Origin: DATCBF01 sp964401995
GTDB taxonomy: Bacteria; Actinomycetota; Thermoleophilia; Solirubrobacterales; 70-9
Assembly (NCBI GenBank): GCA_964401995.1
Contig: CAYOAP010000004.1
Location: 143,769-207,768, forward strand
DNA length: 64,000 nt
Reading direction: 5' to 3'
Part shown: positions 26,055 through 34,816 of the stretch, piece by piece
How positions within the stretch are numbered: position 1 is the first letter of the stretch
Layout: every line of letters starts with the position of its first letter
Made by a program: the position numbers and the translations under genes
The notes under the pieces: model-generated
What the model saw: only the letters and a program-made list of their open reading frames with translations
Databases searched by the model: none
What the model was told of the DNA's origin: nothing

Positions 26055-27686
26055 ATGGCCGATCCCTCGATAGAGCGCTTTCGGCGCGTGGTTGGCGCCG
26101 CCTACGCGCACCTCGACGCCCGCCGCCAGGAGGTCAACGACCTCAACGTTTTCCCGGTCGCCGACGGCGACACCGGCGACAACATGGCGATGACGATGCG
26201 CGCTGTGATGGAGGAGCTCGACCGCCTCAACGGGCTCAGCGTCGACGAAATCGGCCGCACCCAGCTGGTCCAGGCGCTGGCCCGGGCGGCGCTGATGGGC
26301 GCCCGTGGCAACTCGGGCGTGATCCTCAGCCAGATCGTCCGCGGCGCCGCCGAAGAGCTGGCCAGCCGCCCGGGGGAGCTAGTCGACCCGGTCCTGGTCG
26401 CCTCGGCCTTCGCCAGCGCCGCCGACGCCGCCTACGCCTCGGTTCGCGAGCCGGCCGAGGGGACGATGCTGACCGTCTTCCGCGAAATGGCTCACTCGAT
26501 CGCCCGCCAACTCGCCCACCTCGAGGCCGGCAAGCAGCGGCTCGGCAGCGACGTCACCGACGAGCAGCAGGACGCGATCCTGGCCGAGGTGCTGGAGCGG
26601 GCGATCGAAGACGGCGAGCGCGCGGTCGATCGCACCCCCGAGCAGCTCGAGGTCCTGCGCGAGTCGGGGGTCGTCGACGCCGGCGGCTACGGCCTGGTCT
26701 TGATCCTCGCCGGGGTCGTCGCCGGCCTGCGCGGCGACGGGGCCGAGGCGCCGGAGGTCCACCACCACGAGGCGCCGCGCCTCAGCCGCCCTCGCCACGA
26801 AGACAGCCGCTTTCGCTATTGCACCAACTTCATCGTCTCCGGCGAGGCCCTCGTCGGCCGCGATTTCGTGCCGCGGCTGGAGGGGCTGGGCGACTCGGTC
26901 CTCGTCGTCGGCGACGAGGTCACGCTCAAGGTCCACGTCCACACCGACGAGCCCGAGGCGGCCGTCGCCCTCTTCGAGGACGCCGGCAGCGTCACCAACC
27001 TCGACGTCGCCGATATGCGCGAGCAGATGGCCGAGCGCCGCGCCCGGCTCGAAGTGGGGCGGACCGGCGTGCTGGCGGTGGCCGCCGGCGAGGGGCTGGA
27101 GCGGCTCTTCGTCGAGCTCGGCGCCCACGTCGTGCCGGGAGGGGAGACCCTCAACCCCTCCACCTACGAGCTGTTGGCCGGGATCCACGAGGTCCCCTCC
27201 GAGGAGGTCCTGGTCCTGCCCAGCTCATCCAACGTGGTGATGGCGGCTGAGCGCGCCTGCGAGCTATCCGAGAAGCCAGCCCGCGTCGTCGCCGCCCACT
27301 CCCAGCAGGCGAGCCTGCTCGCCCTGGTCGAGCTCGACGCGGCGAGGTCGGCTGAGGAAAACGCGCAGCGCCTGGGCGAGGCGCTGGCCGCGATCGAAAC
27401 CGGGGGGGTTGCCCCGGCCGGCCGCGACGATGCCCAGGGGCGCTTCCGCCAGGGCGACGCGGTTGGCTTTGTCGACGGTGAGATCGTCGCCTGGGGCGGG
27501 GCCGGCTCGACCCTGGCGACGACGATCCAGAAGCTTGCCGAGGGGGCCGAGATCGTCACCGTGATCGCTGGCGACGGCGCTCCGATCCCGCTTGCCGAGA
27601 TCGACACCCACGTTCCCTACGGGGTCGAGATCGAGACCCACGAGGGGGGCCAGCCGAGCTGGTGGTGGCTGCTGGCCGCGCAGTAG
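26055..27686 (+). CDS. DAK2-domain protein, fatty acid kinase-like (YloV/FakA type)
   Basis: 543 aa. The N-terminal DAK2 domain (about residues 1-205) has NVFPVADGDTGDNMAMTM, the Asp cluster that binds Mg-ATP, and MGARGNSGVILSQIVRG. The remaining ~330 residues match the YloV/FakA middle and C-terminal domains (YCTNFIVSGE, KVHVHTDEPE, PSSSNVVMAAE). FakA phosphorylates FakB-bound fatty acids; no FakB is seen here, so that role is inferred. TAGATT at 26040-26045 lies 9 nt before the ATG. The stop overlaps the recG GTG by one base, and this gene next to recG is a conserved pair. Confidence 0.9.
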   Translation: MADPSIERFRRVVGAAYAHLDARRQEVNDLNVFPVADGDTGDNMAMTMRAVMEELDRLNGLSVDEIGRTQLVQALARAALMGARGNSGVILSQIVRGAAEELASRPGELVDPVLVASAFASAADAAYASVREPAEGTMLTVFREMAHSIARQLAHLEAGKQRLGSDVTDEQQDAILAEVLERAIEDGERAVDRTPEQLEVLRESGVVDAGGYGLVLILAGVVAGLRGDGAEAPEVHHHEAPRLSRPRHEDSRFRYCTNFIVSGEALVGRDFVPRLEGLGDSVLVVGDEVTLKVHVHTDEPEAAVALFEDAGSVTNLDVADMREQMAERRARLEVGRTGVLAVAAGEGLERLFVELGAHVVPGGETLNPSTYELLAGIHEVPSEEVLVLPSSSNVVMAAERACELSEKPARVVAAHSQQASLLALVELDAARSAEENAQRLGEALAAIETGGVAPAGRDDAQGRFRQGDAVGFVDGEIVAWGGAGSTLATTIQKLAEGAEIVTVIAGDGAPIPLAEIDTHVPYGVEIETHEGGQPSWWWLLAAQ

Positions 27687-29812
27687 TGCGTGCCTTCGGC
27701 GGCGCCTCCGAGCTGACCAAGGCGCAGCTGCGCGATGCCCCGGTCCACTGGGCGAGGCCGAGTGTTCTCGACGTCTCTCTCGCGGCCCTTAAGGGGGTCG
27801 GCCCCAAGCTTTCGGAGGCCGCCGCCGAGGCGGGCCTGCGCAACATCGGCGACCTCCTCTTCCGCTTTCCGCGCGACCACCTCAACCGCGAGGTCGTCGA
27901 TGTCGCCAGCCTCGAGCCCGGCAAGCGAGGGACGGTCCTGGTCGAGGTCCTGGGCAGCACGCCGCGGCCCTTTCGCCGCGGCAAGCTGACTTTTGTCGGG
28001 GTCAAAGTTGGCGACGAAAGCGGGTCATTCAAGGCCACCTGGTTCAACCAGCCCTGGATCGCGCCAAAGCTGGTCCCGGGAGCGTCGATCCTGATGACTG
28101 GTTCCCTTGGCAAACGGGGTTTTACGGTGGCCGAGTACGAGTTCGTCGCGTCCGGGTCGGACGGAGGCGAGCTCGTTCCGGTGCACCGCGCGACCGAGGA
28201 GCTGACTGCGAAGCGGATACGGGACTGGACCCTGCGGGCGTGCCGGTTGGCGCCGAATGTGGTGGAGGGGCTGCCCGCAGGGATGCGGGCGCGACGGGAG
28301 CTTGCCGGAGTTGGGGAGGCGATCAAGGCGATGCACTTCCCTGAGGCCGAGGCCGATGTAGAGCAGGCTCGGGAGCGGTTGGCGTTTGAAGAGCTGTTCC
28401 TCTACCAGGCGATCCTGGCTACTCGGAAACGGGCGCACCGGGTGGCGCGGCCGGCCCCGCGGCTGGGCAAGCCTGAGGAGGCCGTCGGGCGTTGGATCGA
28501 CTCGCTTCCCTTTGAGCCGACCAGGGACCAGCTGGCCGCCTTTGACGACATCGATGCCGACCTCGACTCCGGCGAGCCGATGCAGCGGTTGCTGATGGGG
28601 GAGGTCGGCAGCGGCAAGACCGTGGTCGCCCTGTACTCGATGCTGCGGGCGCTGGAAGCCGGGTTCCAGGGAGTGCTGATGGCGCCGACCGAGACCCTGG
28701 CCGAGCAGCACGCGATCACCCTCGACCGGCTGCTCGGGCACGAGGCGATCCCGTTCGCCCTGCTGACCGGCTCGACCCCTGCCCCGCGGCGGCGAGAGAC
28801 ACTGGAGCGGCTGGCGACCGGGGAGCTGGGGCTCGTCGTCGGCACCCACGCGCTGATCGAGCCCGACGTCCGCTTCGCCCGGCTCGGCGTCTGCGTCGTC
28901 GACGAGCAGCACCGCTTCGGCGTGCGCCAGCGCAAAGCACTCGACTCAAAGGGGGTCGAGGGGATGGCCCCGCACGTCCTGCACATGACCGCGACCCCGA
29001 TCCCGCGCACGCTCTCGCTGACCACCTACGGCGAACTCGACACCACCGCCTTGCACCAGCTGCCGGCGGGCCGGCGCCCGGTTGGGACCAGGCTGGTCGA
29101 GGAGGACGAGCGCCCGGGCGCTTATGAGTTCATCCGCAAGCAGTTGCGCGAAGGCCGCCAGGCCTTTGTCGTCTGCCCGCTCGTCTCCGAGTCGGAGAAA
29201 TTGCAGGGACGGGCGGCGGAGAAAGAGGCCGCGGTGCTGGCGGCCGGCGAGTTCGCCGACTTCTCGGTCGGCGTCCTGCACGGCCAGATGCACTCCACCG
29301 CCAAGGCCGAGGCGATGGAGGCGTTTGTCTCCGGCGCGACCGACGTGCTGGTCGCCACGACAGTGATCGAGGTTGGGATCGACGTCCCCAACGCAACGGT
29401 GATGGTGATCGAGGGGGCCGAGCGCTATGGGATCTCGCAGCTGCACCAGCTGCGGGGGCGGGTCGGGCGGGGAGAGCACGACTCCCTCTGCCTGCTCTTC
29501 CCAGGCCAAGCTGGAGAGCTGGCGCGCAAGCGGCTGCAGGCCGTCGCCAACGAGCGCGACGGCTTCAAGCTGGCTGAGGTCGACCTGGTCCTGCGCGGGG
29601 CGGGCGAGATCCTCGGCACCCGCCAGCACGGCCTGCCCCGCTTCGCGGTGGCGAGCCTGCCCGACGACACGCCGACCCTGGTCGCCGCCCGCGACGAGGT
29701 GCTGGCGCTGCTGCGCGAGCACGGCTCGCTCGAAGACGCCGCCCTCGGCCCGCTGCTCGATGCCGCCCGCCGCCGCTTCGGCGCCGACGCCTCCGACCCG
29801 ATTCCGCTCTAA
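27686..29812 (+). CDS. recG: ATP-dependent DNA helicase RecG
   Basis: 708 aa branch-migration helicase that processes stalled forks. The start is read at GTG 27686 (TAGTG overlap with the DAK2 gene); an earlier GTG would run 24 nt inside that gene. The N-terminal wedge/OB domain (LKGVGPKLSEAAAEAGL, FRFPRDHLNRE) precedes helicase motifs: LMGEVGSGKTVVAL (Walker A), VVDEQHRFGVRQR (DExH), MTATPIPRTLSLT and QLHQLRGRVGRGEHDS. rsmD begins 7 nt downstream. Confidence 0.97.
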   Translation: MRAFGGASELTKAQLRDAPVHWARPSVLDVSLAALKGVGPKLSEAAAEAGLRNIGDLLFRFPRDHLNREVVDVASLEPGKRGTVLVEVLGSTPRPFRRGKLTFVGVKVGDESGSFKATWFNQPWIAPKLVPGASILMTGSLGKRGFTVAEYEFVASGSDGGELVPVHRATEELTAKRIRDWTLRACRLAPNVVEGLPAGMRARRELAGVGEAIKAMHFPEAEADVEQARERLAFEELFLYQAILATRKRAHRVARPAPRLGKPEEAVGRWIDSLPFEPTRDQLAAFDDIDADLDSGEPMQRLLMGEVGSGKTVVALYSMLRALEAGFQGVLMAPTETLAEQHAITLDRLLGHEAIPFALLTGSTPAPRRRETLERLATGELGLVVGTHALIEPDVRFARLGVCVVDEQHRFGVRQRKALDSKGVEGMAPHVLHMTATPIPRTLSLTTYGELDTTALHQLPAGRRPVGTRLVEEDERPGAYEFIRKQLREGRQAFVVCPLVSESEKLQGRAAEKEAAVLAAGEFADFSVGVLHGQMHSTAKAEAMEAFVSGATDVLVATTVIEVGIDVPNATVMVIEGAERYGISQLHQLRGRVGRGEHDSLCLLFPGQAGELARKRLQAVANERDGFKLAEVDLVLRGAGEILGTRQHGLPRFAVASLPDDTPTLVAARDEVLALLREHGSLEDAALGPLLDAARRRFGADASDPIPL

Positions 29813-29819
29813 TCGAAGC

Positions 29820-30368
29820 GTGAGGGTGATCGCCGGAGAGCTGGGGGGAAGGCAGCTGCTGGCGCCGCGGGGCTGGAAGGTGCGGCCGACCTCGGAGCGG
29901 GTGCGCGAGGCGATCTTCTCCGCCCTCGGCGCCAAGGTCCAGGAGGCGCTGGTGCTCGACCTCTACTGCGGCACCGGGGCGCTGGGAATCGAGGCGCTCT
30001 CGCGCGGCGCCGCCGAGGCGACCCTGGTCGATCGCGACACCCGCCCGGCCCTCGGCAACGTCGAGAACCTCGGCCTGCGCGACCGGGTCGAGCTGGTCCG
30101 CGCCGACATCCCGCGCTGGCTCGCGAGCCAGTCTGAGGCGCCTCACGCCCCCCGCTTCGACCTCGTCTTCGTCGATGCCCCCTATAAACTCGCCGACCCC
30201 GTGGGCCAGGAACTAAACACACACCTGCCGCGCCTGCTCGCCGAGGGCGGCAGGGCGATAGTCGAGAGCGGCGCCGGCAGGCCGTTGAAGATCGAGACCC
30301 TGGAGCGCCTGCGCCAGCGCCGCTACGGCGCCGCCGACGTCTCCTTCTACGGGGAGCTGCCGCGATGA
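29820..30368 (+). CDS. rsmD: 16S rRNA (guanine(966)-N(2))-methyltransferase RsmD
   Basis: 182 aa from GTG 29820 (VRVIAGELGGRQL is the canonical N-terminus). RPTSERVREAIFSAL and VLDLYCGTGALGIEALSRGA (SAM binding) are clear. The catalytic motif reads DAPYKL rather than the more common DPPY, a conservative change. The stop overlaps coaD by 4 nt, the usual recG-rsmD-coaD order. Confidence 0.95.
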   Translation: MRVIAGELGGRQLLAPRGWKVRPTSERVREAIFSALGAKVQEALVLDLYCGTGALGIEALSRGAAEATLVDRDTRPALGNVENLGLRDRVELVRADIPRWLASQSEAPHAPRFDLVFVDAPYKLADPVGQELNTHLPRLLAEGGRAIVESGAGRPLKIETLERLRQRRYGAADVSFYGELPR

Positions 30369-30865
30369 GCAAGCGCGACGGCACCGTCGTCTGTCCCGGC
30401 AGCTACGACCCGGTCACCAATGGCCACGTCGACATCATCACCCGCACCTCCCACGTCTTCGAGCGAGTTGTGGTCGGGGTCGTCAACAATCCTGTCCGCA
30501 AGGAGAGGACGCTCTTCACCGCCGAGGAGCGCCAGGCCTTCATCGCCGACGCGACCGCCCACCTCGCCAACGTCGAGGTCAAGATCTTCTCCAGCCTCCT
30601 GGTCGAGTTCGCCCGCGAGAACGAAGCGGCGGCGATCGTCAAGGGGCTGCGGGCGATCTCAGACTTCGAGTACGAGTTCGAGATGGCCCAGCTCAACCGC
30701 AAGCTCGACCCTGGCATCGAGAGCATGTACGTGATCGCATCGCCGCATTACAGCTTCCTTTCCTCGACTGGAGTCAAGGAAATGGCGACCTTCGGAGGCG
30801 ACGTCTCCGATCTCGTTCCAGGCCCGGTGGCGGTGGCGATGGCCGACCGCCTGGGCGCACGCTAG
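30365..30865 (+). CDS. coaD: Pantetheine-phosphate adenylyltransferase
   Basis: Fourth step of coenzyme A synthesis. 166 aa. The nucleotidyltransferase (T/H)xGH motif is in GSYDPVTNGHVDII, with a conserved Lys at VVNNPVRKERTLF, and KGLRAISDFEYEFEMAQLNRK and YSFLSSTGVKEMA (ISSTxxK/R-like) complete the family pattern. The ATG overlaps the rsmD stop by 4 nt. The 105 bp that follow hold a TAGGCT hexamer 12 nt before the next start. Confidence 0.96.
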   Translation: MSKRDGTVVCPGSYDPVTNGHVDIITRTSHVFERVVVGVVNNPVRKERTLFTAEERQAFIADATAHLANVEVKIFSSLLVEFARENEAAAIVKGLRAISDFEYEFEMAQLNRKLDPGIESMYVIASPHYSFLSSTGVKEMATFGGDVSDLVPGPVAVAMADRLGAR

Positions 30866-30970
30866 GCTTTTTCGAAGGGAGATGGCCGTGGGCGAGAGTT
30901 TGCAGAAATACGAGGAAATGACGGCTTCTTCGCCAAAGTTGTCTCTGGCACGTAGGCTTACGCACTGCTG

Positions 30971-31450
30971 ATGGACGTACTGGTTCTAATCGACAAGCTG
31001 GACGACGTTGTCCACAACGCCCGACCCGTCCCCCTGACGGATCAGGTTCGCGTGGACCGCGAGGAGATCTATGACCTCCTCGACCAGATGCGCGCCACGA
31101 TCCCCGAGGAGATCAAGCAGGCGCGCTGGATTGTCAAGGAGCGCCAGGAGATGCTGGCTGAGGCAAAGCGTGAGGCCGAGCGGATCGTGCGCGAGGCCCG
31201 CGAGCAGCAGGCCCGCCTGATCTCCGACGAGGAGGTCACCAAGCAGGCCGAGCGCGCCGCCGACGAGATCGTCGAGGACGCTCGCACCCGTGAGCGCGAG
31301 ATCCGCCTCGGCGCCGAGGACTACGCCGACGAGATCCTCAACACGCTCGAGGTCAACCTGCAGAAGTTCCTCGCCGCCGTGCAGCGCGGCCGCGATCGCC
31401 TTGCCGGCCGGGACGAAGAGCCCGTCGCCGAGCTCGACGAGCAGCAGTAG
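30971..31450 (+). CDS. Coiled-coil protein, DivIVA/ATPase-b-like, of the coaD neighbourhood
   Basis: 159 aa. A short N-terminal segment (MDVLVLIDKLDDVVHNARPVPL) carries a conserved pattern seen in actinobacterial proteins encoded after coaD. Residues ~30-140 are a long charged coiled coil (EAKREAERIVREAREQQARL), and the tail is acidic. There are no membrane helices. Relatives are called cell-division initiation or DivIVA-like proteins; a scaffold role at the envelope is likely but unproven. TAGGCT at 30953-30958 is a possible -10 element. Confidence 0.75.
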   Translation: MDVLVLIDKLDDVVHNARPVPLTDQVRVDREEIYDLLDQMRATIPEEIKQARWIVKERQEMLAEAKREAERIVREAREQQARLISDEEVTKQAERAADEIVEDARTREREIRLGAEDYADEILNTLEVNLQKFLAAVQRGRDRLAGRDEEPVAELDEQQ

Positions 31451-31459
31451 ATCCTTCGT

Positions 31460-31954
31460 TCAGTAAGTCGCCTGGACTACTGCCAGATTTTCGGCCTGCC
31501 AGGTGATGCTGCCGCCTGACCACGCCAAGGCGTTCTTGAGCTGCTCTGGCTCGAAGACGTCGGCGATCACCAGCGAGCGGGAGTGGTCTTTTACTCGGCG
31601 GTAGAGGGCCTGGGCCTTGTCTTCGTCGAGGTCCCCAGCGGAGAGGACCGAGATGACCAGGTCCCAGGGGCCGTCGGGAAGGGGATCCTCCATTCGCGCC
31701 AGCTGCACGTCGTCATAGGTGGCGCGGGCTCGGAAGACCATGTCTGGGCTTGAGTCGAGGCCGACAACCCAAGAGTCGGGGTAGGCCTCGATCAGGCGCC
31801 GGGTCGTCTCGCCGGTGCCCATGCCCAGCTCCAGGACGCGCTCGGGGACGAAGGGAATGGCCGCGATCGCCTGCTCCTGCAGCTCCTCGTAGCGCGGGAC
31901 CTTGGAGCGGATCCGCTCCAGGTAGGTCTCGGGTGTCCAGTCGAATCGGTTCAT
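31460..31954 (-). CDS. Class I SAM-dependent methyltransferase
   Basis: 164 aa from ATG 31954. Motif I is VLELGMGTGETTRRL, followed by VVGLDSSPDMVFRAR (motif II, acidic ribose contact) and DLVISVLSAGDLDEDK (motif IV/V). No motif identifies the substrate. The N-terminus FDWTPETYLERIRSKVPRY resembles small-molecule methyltransferases. It is the only minus-strand gene in this stretch and is divergent from yceD with 58 bp between the starts. It lies between the recG-coaD group and the yceD-rpmF-plsX group. Confidence 0.85.
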   Translation of the reverse strand: MNRFDWTPETYLERIRSKVPRYEELQEQAIAAIPFVPERVLELGMGTGETTRRLIEAYPDSWVVGLDSSPDMVFRARATYDDVQLARMEDPLPDGPWDLVISVLSAGDLDEDKAQALYRRVKDHSRSLVIADVFEPEQLKNALAWSGGSITWQAENLAVVQATY

Positions 31955-32012
31955 TTCGTAATCTCGTCGGGAGGGTGTCCATCGTAAGTCCCTGCCCAGC
32001 GGAGGAGTGATC

Positions 32013-32537
32013 ATGGCCCATGCGCCCACCACGATCGTCGACCTTGACCGTCTCACGCTCACGCACGGAGAGGGCAGGCGGCTCGATATCCCGGTCCGGC
32101 TCGACCCGCTGGAGCTGGGCGGCCAGGTCTATGTCGCCGTGCCCGAATCGGTCAAGACCAGGCTCGACATCTCGCGGCCGAGCGGCGGCTTCGCCTTCCG
32201 GATGCGCTTCCCGGTCCGGATCGAGGGCCCTTGCATGCGCTGCCTTGAGCCGGCGGTGCTGGAGGCGGATGTCGACGCTCGCGAGGTCGACCATCACAAC
32301 ACCGACGACCAGGAGCTGCGCAGCCCCTACGTCGTCGAGGGCGAGCTCGACATCGGCCGCTGGGCACACGATGCCGCCGTCTTGGCGACTCCGACCCGGC
32401 TGCTCTGCCGCCCCGACTGCGCCGGCCTCTGCCCGGTCTGCGGCGTCTCCCTGAACGACGCCGACCCCGCCGATCACGAACACGAGAGCGGCATCGATCC
32501 TCGCTGGGAGAAGCTCAAAGACCTGAAGATCGACTGA
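32013..32537 (+). CDS. DUF177 / YceD family protein
   Basis: 174 aa from ATG 32013, which has GGAGGA six nt upstream; an in-frame GTG at 32007 overlaps that site and is unlikely. Cysteine pairs occur at CMRC and in CRPDCAGLCPVC, probably binding zinc. VEGELDIGRW and WEKLKDLK are family features. YceD/DUF177 is encoded before rpmF in most bacteria and is linked to 23S rRNA maturation or expression of the rpmF-plsX operon. rpmF begins 21 nt downstream. Confidence 0.92.
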   Translation: MAHAPTTIVDLDRLTLTHGEGRRLDIPVRLDPLELGGQVYVAVPESVKTRLDISRPSGGFAFRMRFPVRIEGPCMRCLEPAVLEADVDAREVDHHNTDDQELRSPYVVEGELDIGRWAHDAAVLATPTRLLCRPDCAGLCPVCGVSLNDADPADHEHESGIDPRWEKLKDLKID

Positions 32538-32558
32538 TGACGTAGGATTCCGCGTCCG

Positions 32559-32768
32559 ATGGCTGTCCCAAAGAAGAGAACTTCGAGCGCGCGGCGCGAT
32601 AAGCGGCGCGCCAACCACAAGGCCGGCAAGGCTCGTCTCAACAATTGCCCGCGTTGCCACAGCCCTCGCTTGCCCCATCGCGTCTGCCCGACTTGCGGCA
32701 CCTACGCCGGGCGTGAGGTCGTTTCTCACAAAGCAGCCGCGCCGGCGCCCGCCAGCACCCAGGAGTAG
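32559..32768 (+). CDS. rpmF: 50S ribosomal protein L32
   Basis: 69 aa. MAVPKKRTSSARRDKRR is the L32 N-terminus; the zinc site is CPRC and CPTC. The C-terminus has an extra AAAPAPASTQE tail. TAGGAT at 32543-32548 lies 10 nt before the ATG. plsX begins right after the stop codon, so the two are coupled. Confidence 0.96.
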   Translation: MAVPKKRTSSARRDKRRANHKAGKARLNNCPRCHSPRLPHRVCPTCGTYAGREVVSHKAAAPAPASTQE

Positions 32769-33797
32769 ATGCCCGGCGGCCAGGGTGTGACCATCGCCCT
32801 CGATGGCTTCGGGGCGGAGCAGGGTTTCGATGTTCTGGCCGAGGGCGCGCGGCTCGCTGCCGGCGACGGGATTCGCCTGCGGGTGTTCGGGCCGCCGGAC
32901 GAGCTTGACCTGAACGGGGTCGACGGGGTGGAGGTGGTGCCCACCTCGGAGTCAATCGCCAACGAGGAGGACCCGGTGCCCGCGGTCCGGGCGAAGAAGG
33001 AGGCTTCGGTGGTGCGGGCCGCTCGCGACGTGGCCGAGGGGAATTCAGCGGCGCTGGTCAGCGCCGGCTCGACCGGGGCGACGATGGCCGCCGCCACCTT
33101 TGGGTTGCGGCGCCTGCAGGGGGTGCAGCGACCGGCCCTGGCGGTGCAGCTGCCGGTTCCCGGCAAGCCGGTCCTCTTCCTCGACGTTGGCGCCAACGTC
33201 GAGGTCCGCGCCCAGCACCTGGTCCAGTTCGCCTTCCTCGGCGCCGCCTTCAGCGAGGCGGTGCTCGGGGTCGAGGGCCCCAGGGTCGGCCTGCTCTCGG
33301 TCGGCGAGGAGGCGGGCAAGGGCCGCGACGAGGTGGTCGAGGCCTTCCGGGTGCTCTCGGAGTCGACCGGCATCGATTTCGCCGGCAACGTCGAGGGCCG
33401 CGACCTGCCCGCCGGGGCAGCCGACGTGGTCGTCACCGATGGCTTCACCGGCAACGTCGCCCTGAAGCTGATGGAGGGCACGGCGCGCACGGTTACCGGG
33501 GCGATCCGTGATGCGGCCCGTTCCAACCCGGTGGCCGCGCTTGGTGGCCTGCTGATGCGCCCGGCGCTCGGCGGCCTGCGCCGTGAACTTCATCCGGACA
33601 CGACCGGCGGCGCGATCCTGCTCGGCCTGCGCGGCGTCGCCATCGTCGGCCATGGCAGCTCCAGCGCTGAGGGGATCGCCAACGCAGTGCGGATGGCCGC
33701 CCGCGCGGTCGAGGTCGATGCGGTCGGCCGCACCGCCTTATTGCTGCAAAGAGCAGGGGCGACGCGCGGATCTCTCGCGGCGGAATCCGGCCCGTGA
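32769..33797 (+). CDS. plsX: Phosphate acyltransferase PlsX
   Basis: Makes acyl-phosphate from acyl-ACP for phospholipid synthesis. 342 aa. The N-terminus reads TIALDGFGAEQGFDVL in place of the common AVDAMGGD. LVSAGSTGATMAA, LFLDVGANVE, VGLLSVGEEAGKG, VTDGFTGNVALKLMEG and ILLGLRGVAIVGHGSS are the family blocks in order. It follows rpmF with no gap and has an AGGAG partly inside the rpmF end. acpP follows 13 nt downstream, so enzyme and carrier are expressed together. Confidence 0.95.
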   Translation: MPGGQGVTIALDGFGAEQGFDVLAEGARLAAGDGIRLRVFGPPDELDLNGVDGVEVVPTSESIANEEDPVPAVRAKKEASVVRAARDVAEGNSAALVSAGSTGATMAAATFGLRRLQGVQRPALAVQLPVPGKPVLFLDVGANVEVRAQHLVQFAFLGAAFSEAVLGVEGPRVGLLSVGEEAGKGRDEVVEAFRVLSESTGIDFAGNVEGRDLPAGAADVVVTDGFTGNVALKLMEGTARTVTGAIRDAARSNPVAALGGLLMRPALGGLRRELHPDTTGGAILLGLRGVAIVGHGSSSAEGIANAVRMAARAVEVDAVGRTALLLQRAGATRGSLAAESGP

Positions 33798-33810
33798 TAG
33801 GAACCAGGCG

Positions 33811-34056
33811 ATGAGTCGCGAGGAAGTCCTGGACCTGGTCCGCAACCACCTTGCCGAGGAGCTCGAGGTCGACATCGCGAAGATCTCTGAGAGCACTCGC
33901 TTCAAGGAGGATCTCGACGCCGACTCGCTCGATCTCTACGAGCTGGTGATGGAGCTGGAGGACCGCTACGGCGTCGCCGTCTCCGAGCAGCAGGCGGCGC
34001 AGATCAAGACTGTCGGCGACGCGGTCGGGTTCGTCATCGACCACGCCCCCGCCTGA
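33811..34056 (+). CDS. acpP: Acyl carrier protein
   Basis: 81 aa acidic four-helix carrier. The phosphopantetheine attachment site is the Ser of LDADSLDLYELVMELED. It sits between plsX and rnc, the standard place. The start ATG at 33811 follows the plsX stop by 13 nt; rnc follows after 3 nt. Confidence 0.96.
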   Translation: MSREEVLDLVRNHLAEELEVDIAKISESTRFKEDLDADSLDLYELVMELEDRYGVAVSEQQAAQIKTVGDAVGFVIDHAPA

Positions 34057-34059
34057 GCG

Positions 34060-34755
34060 GTGTCCGCGCGCGCCGAGTCGGCCGTCACCGCGCTGGCGGC
34101 CCTGGTCGCCGAGCTGCCCGAGGATCTGCGCGGCCAGGCGCTGACCCACACCTCCTGGACCGAGGACCGGGTCGACTCCTTCGAGCGCCTCGCCTTCCTC
34201 GGCGACAGCGTGCTCGGCCTCTCGGTCGCCTCTCACCTCTTCGCCACCCACCCCGAGCTCGACTCCGGCGGCCTGACCAAGGTCCACAACCAGGCGGTCA
34301 GCGGCGTCTCCTGCGCCGAGGTCGGCCGCCTGCTCGGGGTGCCGGAGATGCTGCGCGGAGCAGAGCCCGCCGACGCCCAGGCGGCGATCCCGGCCGAGAC
34401 CCTGCTGGCCGGCGAGCGGCCGCTGCCGGAGGCGACCGAGGCGCTGATCGGGGCCTGCTTCCTCGCTTTCGGCTTCGATCGCACCGCCGTCGCCGTGGCC
34501 ACAGCGTTCGAGCCCCGCATCGAGCACGCCAGCGAAACCAGGATTGACTTCAAGTCGGCTCTGCAGGAGCTGCTGGCGCGGCGCGGGGCGCGCGTAAGCT
34601 ACGAGGTGACCGAGGCGAGCGGCCCGCCGCACCAGCGCACCTTCGCGGTGGCGGCGATCGTCGATTCCGAGCAGATAGGAGAGGGCTCGGGGAGGAGCAA
34701 GAAGGCAGCCGAGCAGGTGGCCGCGGAGCAGGCGCTGAAGCGCCTCGGCGGATGA
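34060..34755 (+). CDS. rnc: Ribonuclease III
   Basis: Double-strand-specific endoribonuclease for rRNA processing. 231 aa from GTG 34060. The signature reads ERLAFLGDSVLGL (Glu and Asp metal ligands). A second acidic cluster, EATEALIGACFLAFG, holds the remaining metal ligands. The C-terminal dsRNA-binding domain spans about residues 155-230 (DFKSALQELLARRG ... KKAAEQVAAEQALKRLG). mutM, which often separates rnc and smc, is absent; smc follows after 61 bp. Confidence 0.95.
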   Translation: MSARAESAVTALAALVAELPEDLRGQALTHTSWTEDRVDSFERLAFLGDSVLGLSVASHLFATHPELDSGGLTKVHNQAVSGVSCAEVGRLLGVPEMLRGAEPADAQAAIPAETLLAGERPLPEATEALIGACFLAFGFDRTAVAVATAFEPRIEHASETRIDFKSALQELLARRGARVSYEVTEASGPPHQRTFAVAAIVDSEQIGEGSGRSKKAAEQVAAEQALKRLGG

Positions 34756-34816
34756 GCGCCATGACCGGGTTCGCGTCCGACTCACCCGCGAGCCTTTCAA
34801 CCGGAGCGAGGACTGG